Source of the DNA: Ryuthela nishihirai
Lineage: Eukaryota; Arthropoda; Arachnida; Araneae; Heptathelidae
Length of the DNA stretch: 64,000 bases
Reading direction: 5' to 3'
Assembly (NCBI GenBank): GCA_038380435.1
Contig: JAWZYU010000678.1
Coordinates: 1 to 64,000 of the forward strand
Shown: positions 57,930-64,000 of the stretch, piece after piece
Position numbering within the stretch: position 1 is the stretch's first letter
Layout of the letters: each line of letters starts with the position of its first letter
Position numbers and translations under genes: made by a program
Notes under the pieces: model-generated
Database searches by the model: none
Told to the model about the DNA's origin: nothing
The model's input: only the letters and a program-made list of their open reading frames with translations

Positions 57930-58105
57930 TATATTTTTGCACACCATGGGCTAAATGGCCAGGTCACGTGGACCCCCTAAGGCTTAGAGAAGGTTAGGGG
58001 ACCCACTGGAAAACCTGTTGGGAGACAGATGGTATCCTGCCGTCAAGGCCATCCAGTGTGTTCTTTAACGTTGCGTTGTTTTACCTCTAAACGGAAATTT
58101 TTTGC
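57930..58105 (-). repeat. SINE1 tail, single unit
   Basis: One unit with GGAAAACCTGTTGGGAGACA and the start of a second, cut at the 93-bp satellite. Confidence 0.9.
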
Positions 58106-58109
58106 ACAC

Positions 58110-58990
58110 CATGGCAAATTTTCAGAAAAAAGAGGATCTGGCAACGATGTTTCTAGAAATGAGCGATCTGGCAACCTTCGTGTACATCGCTCAAACGAAT
58201 ATTCGAACACTATATTTCAGAAAGAGTATCTGGCATCGAAGTTTTTAGAAATTAGGGATCTGGCCACCTTCGTGTAAAGTCGCTCAAACAAATATTCGAA
58301 AACTATATTTCAGAAAGAGTATATGGCAACGACGTTTTTAGAAATCAGGGATCTAGCAACCTCCGTGTACAGTCGCTCCAACAATTATTCGAATACTATA
58401 CTTGATTTCAGAAAGAGTATCTGGCAACGACGTTTTTAGAAATCAGGGATCTGGCAACCTCCGTGTACAGTCGCTCAAACAAATATTCGAACACTATACT
58501 TGATTTCAGAAAGAGTATCTGGCAACGACGTTTTTAGAAATCAGGGATCTGGCAACCTTGGTGTACAGTCGCTCAAATATTCGAACACTACAGTTGATTT
58601 CAGAAAGAGTATTTGGCAACGACGTTTTTAGAAATTAGGGATCTGGCAACCTTCGTGTACAGTAGCTTAAACAGATATTCGAACACTATAGTTGTTTTCA
58701 GGAAGAGTATCTGGCAACGACGTTTTCAGAAAATAGTGATCTGGTAACGACGTTTTTAGAAAAAAGGGATCTGGCATCTTTCGTGTACTGTCGCTCAAAC
58801 AAATATTCGGACACTATAGTTGATTTCAGAAAGAGTATCTGGCAACGACGTTTTTAGAAATTAGGGATCTGGCAACCTTCGTGTACAGTCGCTCAAACAA
58901 ATATTCGAACGCTATAGTTGATTTCAGAAAGAGCATTCTGGCAACGACGATTTTAGAAATCAGGGATCTGGAAACCTTCGTGTAACGTCG
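58110..58990 (+). repeat. 93-bp satellite, about 9 units, opposite orientation
   Basis: GGCAACGACGTTTTTAGAAA, GGGATCTGGCAACC and CAGTCGCTCAAACAAATATT repeat. Several units carry an added ACTTGATTTCAG or AGTTGATTTCAG, intermediate between the 93-bp satellite and the MITE half-unit. Confidence 0.92.
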
Positions 58991-59199
58991 CTCAAACAAA
59001 TATTACAACACTATGGTTGATTAGAGAATTCAGAAAAAATATTTGGCAACGATTTTTTAGAAACTGGCGATCTGGCAACCTTCGTGTACTGTACACGAAG
59101 GTTGTCAGATCACTAATTTCTAAAAAAAAAATCGTTGCCGGATATTTTTTCTCTATTCTGTAATCAACCATAATGTTCGGATACTTTTTTGACTGACTG
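58986..59199. mobile_element. Palindromic MITE fused to the satellite
   Basis: The left end reads CGTCGCTCAAACAAATATTA, the satellite form. The rest of the arm and the whole right arm (to GACTG|TA at 59199-59201) are MITE sequence. The centre is GTGTACTGTACAC. It directly joins the two families. Confidence 0.85.
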
Positions 59200-59202
59200 T
59201 AC

Positions 59203-59375
59203 ACATTAAACAACACTCTGGATGATTTTGATAAGAGACTACCATCTGTCTCCCAACAGTTGTCCAGTGAGTCCCTTTTCCCCAAACTTCTTTAAGCTCT
59301 CGGGTGCTTTTGACCTGGCCATTTAGCCCATTGTGTACAAAACATGTCCTCACAGGTAAAACAACCCAACTCCCT
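59203..59375 (+). repeat. SINE1 tail, inverted unit
   Basis: Inverted counterpart of 41011-41170 and 49326-49490, lying between the MITE and the R module as they do. Confidence 0.88.
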
Positions 59376-60780
59376 TTGTTTGTTTAACTATTATTCATTT
59401 TTAATCTCTATTTTATAAATATAAATTATTTTTCTAGTTAAGGATTTTTTTACCTCTTATTTACTAAAATAATCCAAACGAGGTATCTTTGCTCTCTATG
59501 ATATGACGCAGATCTTCAGAATATTGTTAATAGAAAATCTTTTTTAAATTCTTGTAAATAAAAAAAAAATATTTTAAATCCCCCGTTTAAAACTTTCAAG
59601 CTGTGGGCAATCGCTGAATCCATCAGTATTTTGAACTCTATGGGCAATTATTTTCAAATGATCAAACGAAAGAACGGCTTCTGGAATAAAATAAACGAAT
59701 TTTGATCTGCATAGTTTGTTGTCGAGATCTGGCTACGAAAACAGACTTTTCTAAACGATGTACAGGTAGTTCAGCTTCCATAGAGTCTTAATGTAAAATC
59801 AAGTCATTGGTGTACAGATGGAAATTAGTTTTAAATCCTTCCGTAATTACTTATTATTATTCAGTTTTATTAATATTATAATTTATATTCTGTTAGAATT
59901 AGCTATTAATGGTTTTCATCATAAATTGGTATCTAATCATTTATTGAAAAAAAAATCATGAAACGGTTTATATATTAATAATTTAGTATTTAATGATTTT
60001 AAAAATTTCTAATATTTAACTTTGGCCTATTTTAAGTGTTTTTTCAGGTTGTTTTACTTATAGATGTTGATTCAACAAAAATAATTTCAAATGGAGGAAA
60101 TGATCAATTATTAAAATCGTGCTATCATTCTTCAAATGTGAAAATCAATTTCTCTTCTCTTGCCTCGTGTACAGGAGTTATACCTGTCCCCTAGGGTTAA
60201 GTTATTATCTTAGCCCTAGGGGACCTTGTAACCTGGCCATTTATCCCATTCTCTGCAATAAAATACCGATCAGACGAAGCTCTTCTAATTAAAGTTAATG
60301 AATTATCGTCTGCATAATATGATAGCGAGATCTGGCAACGAAAACAGAGTTTGCTAAATAATGTAGAAGTAGAAGATTAACGTCTAATGTCAATTCGAAC
60401 GTACTTTTCAAAATTTTGCCTCCAAATAAGTAAATTGGAAAAGTTTTAATTGTTATTTGGGAAGAATAACTCATAATTAAACTTTTGCAATAAATTCCAG
60501 AGATATTAAGAGTAGAAATGCATGGAATATTTTTTCCTCTACCTGTCTCGTTCTCTAGAAGTATTCAAACGCCTTCGTTCCTACAATAAACATTTCCATT
60601 TAGAAATTGAAATGAATTAATGCACTGAATAATAATGGATTTCAAAAACACTCTAAGCTAAGTATTAACTATAAGGTGACTAAAATGTGAGGTTGCGAGA
60701 AAAACACTGCTGGTTTTTCATTTATCAATAAAACTTTTTTTTTTTTATTTATCTACCTAATCTCTAAACCTGACAAAACC
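59376..60780. repeat. R module, copy 4 (inverted)
   Basis: Inverted copy of 39346-41010. It ends near 60780, earlier than the direct copies, with the SINE2 insertion and its flank missing. Confidence 0.87.
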
Positions 60781-61055
60781 AAAAATCTTAAAAAAAACAA
60801 ATTCTGAGTTCTGTAATCAATCGCAGTGTGTGGATATGTTTTGAGCAACTGTACATGTATTGTAGACGAAGGTTGCCAGATCACTAATTTGTAAAAAAAA
60901 ATCGTTGCCAGATATATCTTCTGAATTTTGTAATCAACCGTAGTGTTCGGATACTTTTTTGAGCGACTGTACATGAAGGCGACTGTACTCGAACCTGGGA
61001 AATGCAGATTACGAGCCTAGCACGCTACCGACTGAGCCCCCCCCCCCCCCCCCCC
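60781..61055. repeat. MITE half-units, SINE1 head and C run (inverted)
   Basis: Two MITE half-units join the SINE1 head at its B box (CTCGAACCTGGG), as at 38030 in inverse order. The head runs into 19 C at 61037-61055. Confidence 0.87.
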
Positions 61056-62640
61056 GATGAGTAAGTCTAACAGAGTGCGGGTTCTAGGCTTTTCGGGGCG
61101 TGCGTCTCTCGCGGGTTGGGGGCTTTTTATATGTGGGCCCTGCGGTTTCCCGTTGCAAGGGTCTTTGCGGCAAGTCTTCCCCTTGTGAGTTGGGGACTAT
61201 TTTGCACGGGCCCAGTGGCTTCACTCTGTGGAGGGTTTTGAGGCTTGCCCTATGTATAGAATGAAAGAAGATTGAAAACTATGAAGAAAGGTGAAAAGAG
61301 ATTTAGAAGTTGAGATACAGCTCATCCCTATGTTAATAGTATGAGATTAGGCTTAGAAAAATTAAAATGTAATAAAGAAGTCCTTTCACTCCATTGAAAG
61401 TATTTAAAAAGTGTATCGATCATTTGCGGAGTATGGGATAAAAGAGAAAAGAGTGAAATTATTATAAAGAAACCGCTCCAGAATTGGTTAAAAGAAGTCT
61501 CATCCTACTTACATCCTTGTCTACCTGTAAGCATCCATGTTTTTAAAGACATGAAGAATGCCATATCCCTATACTGCATAATAAGAGTAGTAGAAAAATA
61601 AATAATTAATTCATTCATTAATTTAGTGGCTAGACTTAGTGACTGTTTGACCCAGATTACCCATAGGTTAACATGTGAGGAGTTCAATTGAGGAGCTCCT
61701 TAGAGAAAGCATGGTGCCATCGCAGGGGTGGGTGAATTTTGACTGTTCGTATACCAAAGCATTAGGATAAATACACTATGATTAAGGTTTGAATTGATTG
61801 GTTAATTGAAATCACGTGACAAAGCTGATTCGCTGATAAATTGTGACATCATAAGGCTGTCCATGTATACGTATAAGGAGATTAAAATGCTCATATTGAG
61901 TGCGCCTATGTATTATCATAGGATACATATTGGGATAACTATATCCTGATGTCATCGTTAAGGTTTGAAATGATTGGTTATTAATATGTGACGTCATAGA
62001 TATGTCCTTATATGATAATTCATGTGTAAAGGTCCTAGGTATGCGCAGATCTCATGTGCAATGTACTTCGTATGTTGCAGACTGCAGAATAGAGTAGTCC
62101 CGAGCTGAAATAAAGTATCCAATAGAATCCGTTGGCATCTGAAAGTTTAAATGTGATTGGTTAAAAATAATTATTCAATTATCTTTTTTAAATATGGAAG
62201 ATATAAAGTTAAAAATATATTTAAATACTTTAATTCGTCCATTTGGTGACTCCCATGATTCCCTATTCTGAGGCATAGGAAATACTAATAGTAAGTCACT
62301 GACAGTTAGGAGCCATTTTAACCCTTTCTTAATCAGCTTCCTGAGCTGTGATTGGTTAAAAATATTTATTTATCTATCTCGTTAGGGATAAAATCTCTAT
62401 CCCTTCAGTCCTCCTAGTAACAAAAGAATCCGTGATCCGAATTATCATGAAAAGCCCCTCATTTTTTTAAGCCCAGTGAGAACGAATCCGTCCAGTTAAT
62501 TTCATTGGTTGAAAATTATAAGTGCGTTCTTATCATAGGAATTCCTTTACATTGAAAAAAGGGAGCACATTTTAAATCCTTCATGTTATTTCTATGGGAA
62601 TTTTGAATGCCTTTTAAAAAAAACCTACTTGACCTATCTA
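61056..62640 (-). repeat. Q module, copy 4 (inverted)
   Basis: Inverted copy with one intact CRE (61988-61995), CCAAT motifs on the minus strand and GGCTTTTTATATGTGGG near 61118. A block of several hundred bp near 62570 (the frame-bearing part) is deleted. Confidence 0.8.
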
Positions 62641-62745
62641 GATAAGATAGATAATTTTTATTTCACATAATGTTTTACAGTATACAAAAACTGTTGAGGT
62701 CTCACAAGAGCAGGCTCGTTCGTGAGATCTCCATAAATAAAAAAA
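62641..62745 (-). repeat. 3' end of the CR1/jockey-type LINE
   Basis: The inverted match to about 55045-55147, including CAGTTTTTGTATACTGTAAA and the TATCT run, has the same junction to the Q module as copy 3. Confidence 0.85.
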
Positions 62746-62754
62746 TAAAATAAA

Positions 62755-62945
62755 TACCCCCTCAAGCAGCTGCTTGCTACAGAGTTCTGACAGGAGCCTG
62801 TCAGTTTATATGCCAGAGTAGATCTGTGAGGATGGCAGGACCTCAGCACTAAAACGACACATACATCCATGCCTTATCCGGGGCTCGAACCCAGGTCCCT
62901 TAGATCAGTAGCCAAGCGCGCTAACCACTCGGCCATGGGACGGCA
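62755..62945 (-). repeat. SINE2, single copy
   Basis: The body (CTCAAGCAGCTGCTTGC at 62761) and the tRNA-like head with intact boxes (GGGGCTCGAACC; CTAACCACTCGGCCATGGGAC) end at about 62943. Confidence 0.93.
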
Positions 62946-63100
62946 GCATTAGCGCTTGTGCACCTATCGATTTGATAGTTCATTTGTTGGTCTGGATCAT
63001 TCCATGCAATGGGAAATTTCCTATCTCCTTTCGCATTTGGCACACAAAATCTGGAATTTTCTCTACTTTGTATTTTTCTCTACTTTCTCTACTACATACC
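62946..63100. other. Short spacer, no gene seen
   Basis: Unique sequence without a recognised frame or repeat. Confidence 0.4.
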
Positions 63101-63680
63101 CTGTGCACGGTAAAGAACACGCTTGATGGCCTTGACGGGAGTCTACCATCTGTCTCCCAACAGCTGTTCCAGTGGGTCCCCTCCCCCAACCTTCTCTAAG
63201 CCTTCAGGATCCTTGTGACCTGGCCATTTAGCCCATTGTGTGAAAAAAGGGCCACTCGGGGGTAAAACAATCCAACGTTAGAGAACAGGCTGGATGGCCT
63301 TGACGGGAGGCTACCATCTGTCTCCCAACATCTGTTCCAGTGGATCCCTTCCCCAGGTCACATGGACTCCGAAGGCTCAAAGAATGTTGGGGGAGGGGAC
63401 CCACTGGAACAGCTGTTGGGAGACAGATGATAGCCTGCCCGTCAAGGCCATCCACGTGTTCTTTAACGTGCACAGGGTATGGCTCTCCTTACATGGAACC
63501 ACGGCTTAACGTCCCATCCGACGGACTGCGGTCTTTCCAAGCCCATCGGTGTCCTTTACTGACCATGGACAAGGCGGGGAATTTTGTGGAGATAAATCTC
63601 AATGCTGACCCAGCTGGAACTCGAACCTGGGAACTGCAGATTACGAGTCTGGTGCGCTACCGACTGAGCCACACATTTTA
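63101..63680. repeat. SINE1 tails (+) joined to a complete SINE1 (-)
   Basis: Plus-strand tail units (63101-63350) meet a minus-strand tail, body and head (63355-63680), another inverted join inside the tail. The head is the same insertion as at 1380-1591. Confidence 0.9.
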
Positions 63681-64000
63681 ATATATCTAAGAGTGATAAT
63701 TTTTCTGCTTCTTCTTCATAACTGAATGCAACATCTTGTTTGAAATATTCTTATTAAAAAATAGATAATTTTTGGGTTATATTTCTTTAATGATCCCAAG
63801 TTAGCAAACGCACATTGGTCCTTGGCACATTAGAAAACACAATTGCGGGTGCACAATATCAGACAGTTTGAAAACCACTGATCAAAAATATTTAATTATT
63901 TCTCATGGATACCACCTGCATTTCAATACGACATAGAATGTTGGGTTAGAATTCATGTCTCGGTTTTTAAACCTCTGGGATATCTGCAAAACAAAATTAT
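63681..64000. repeat. Segment S, copy 3
   Basis: Same orientation as 1592-1922 with about a dozen differences, including a 14-bp insertion near 63688 and the extra A that breaks the exon-like frame. It is cut by the window end. Confidence 0.87.

Overview
The window is animal (metazoan) nuclear DNA, AT-rich and almost entirely repetitive. There are no prokaryotic operons, and most long open frames fall inside tandem repeats. The one recognisable host-gene piece is the intact terminal exon of the ubiquitin-ribosomal protein eS31 fusion gene (RPS27A) at 23015-23164. Its residues look like those of a non-insect invertebrate, but I cannot name a species.

Four repeat families dominate. (1) SINE1 has a tRNA-Thr(CGT)-like head and a tail that multiplies into 165-180 bp tandem arrays, with an 87-bp derivative at 2225-3060. 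(2) SINE2 has a Ser/Leu-type tRNA-like head and a body that multiplies as 118-bp units. (3) A 214-bp, TA-flanked, perfectly symmetrical palindromic MITE (Tc1/mariner-like ends) has half-units that recur as 103-bp and 116-bp arrays and, in diverged form, as a 93-bp satellite of about 68 monomers (13841-20183). (4) An RTE-like LINE ending in (GAT)n occurs three times: one copy with an intact 989-codon ORF (31433-34402) and two decayed copies. Minor elements are a 442-bp TIR MITE, a TTAA-flanked piggyBac-like element, an LTR with its polypurine tract, a 625-bp retroposon with a 14-bp target duplication, a second LINE fragment of CR1/jockey type, and a third tRNA-like repeat.

Layout. 1-5510: SINE1 arrays and a decayed LINE, forming the left arm of a large inverted duplication. 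5511-13840: MITEs, SINE2 arrays and a 17-unit SINE1 array. 13841-20183: 93-bp satellite. 20184-24560: right arm of the inverted duplication (decayed LINE, eS31 exon, SINE1). 24560-27870: SINE1 fold-back, 103-bp satellite and LTR. 27870-57240: head-to-tail segmental duplications of an 8-11 kb composite unit (modules P, Q, MITE array, SINE2, R, SINE1 tail, MITE, E, Y, SINE1 array), the first of which is interrupted by the intact LINE. 57240-62740: MITE and 93-bp satellite, then an inverted copy of the R and Q modules. 62755-64000: SINE2, SINE1, and a third copy of the sequence at 1592-1905.

The main biological story is conversion of dispersed transposons into tandem arrays, seen in three unrelated families within 64 kb, followed by tandem and inverted segmental duplication. 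The eS31 exon and the promoter-like Q and P modules are the parts most likely to matter outside transposon biology.
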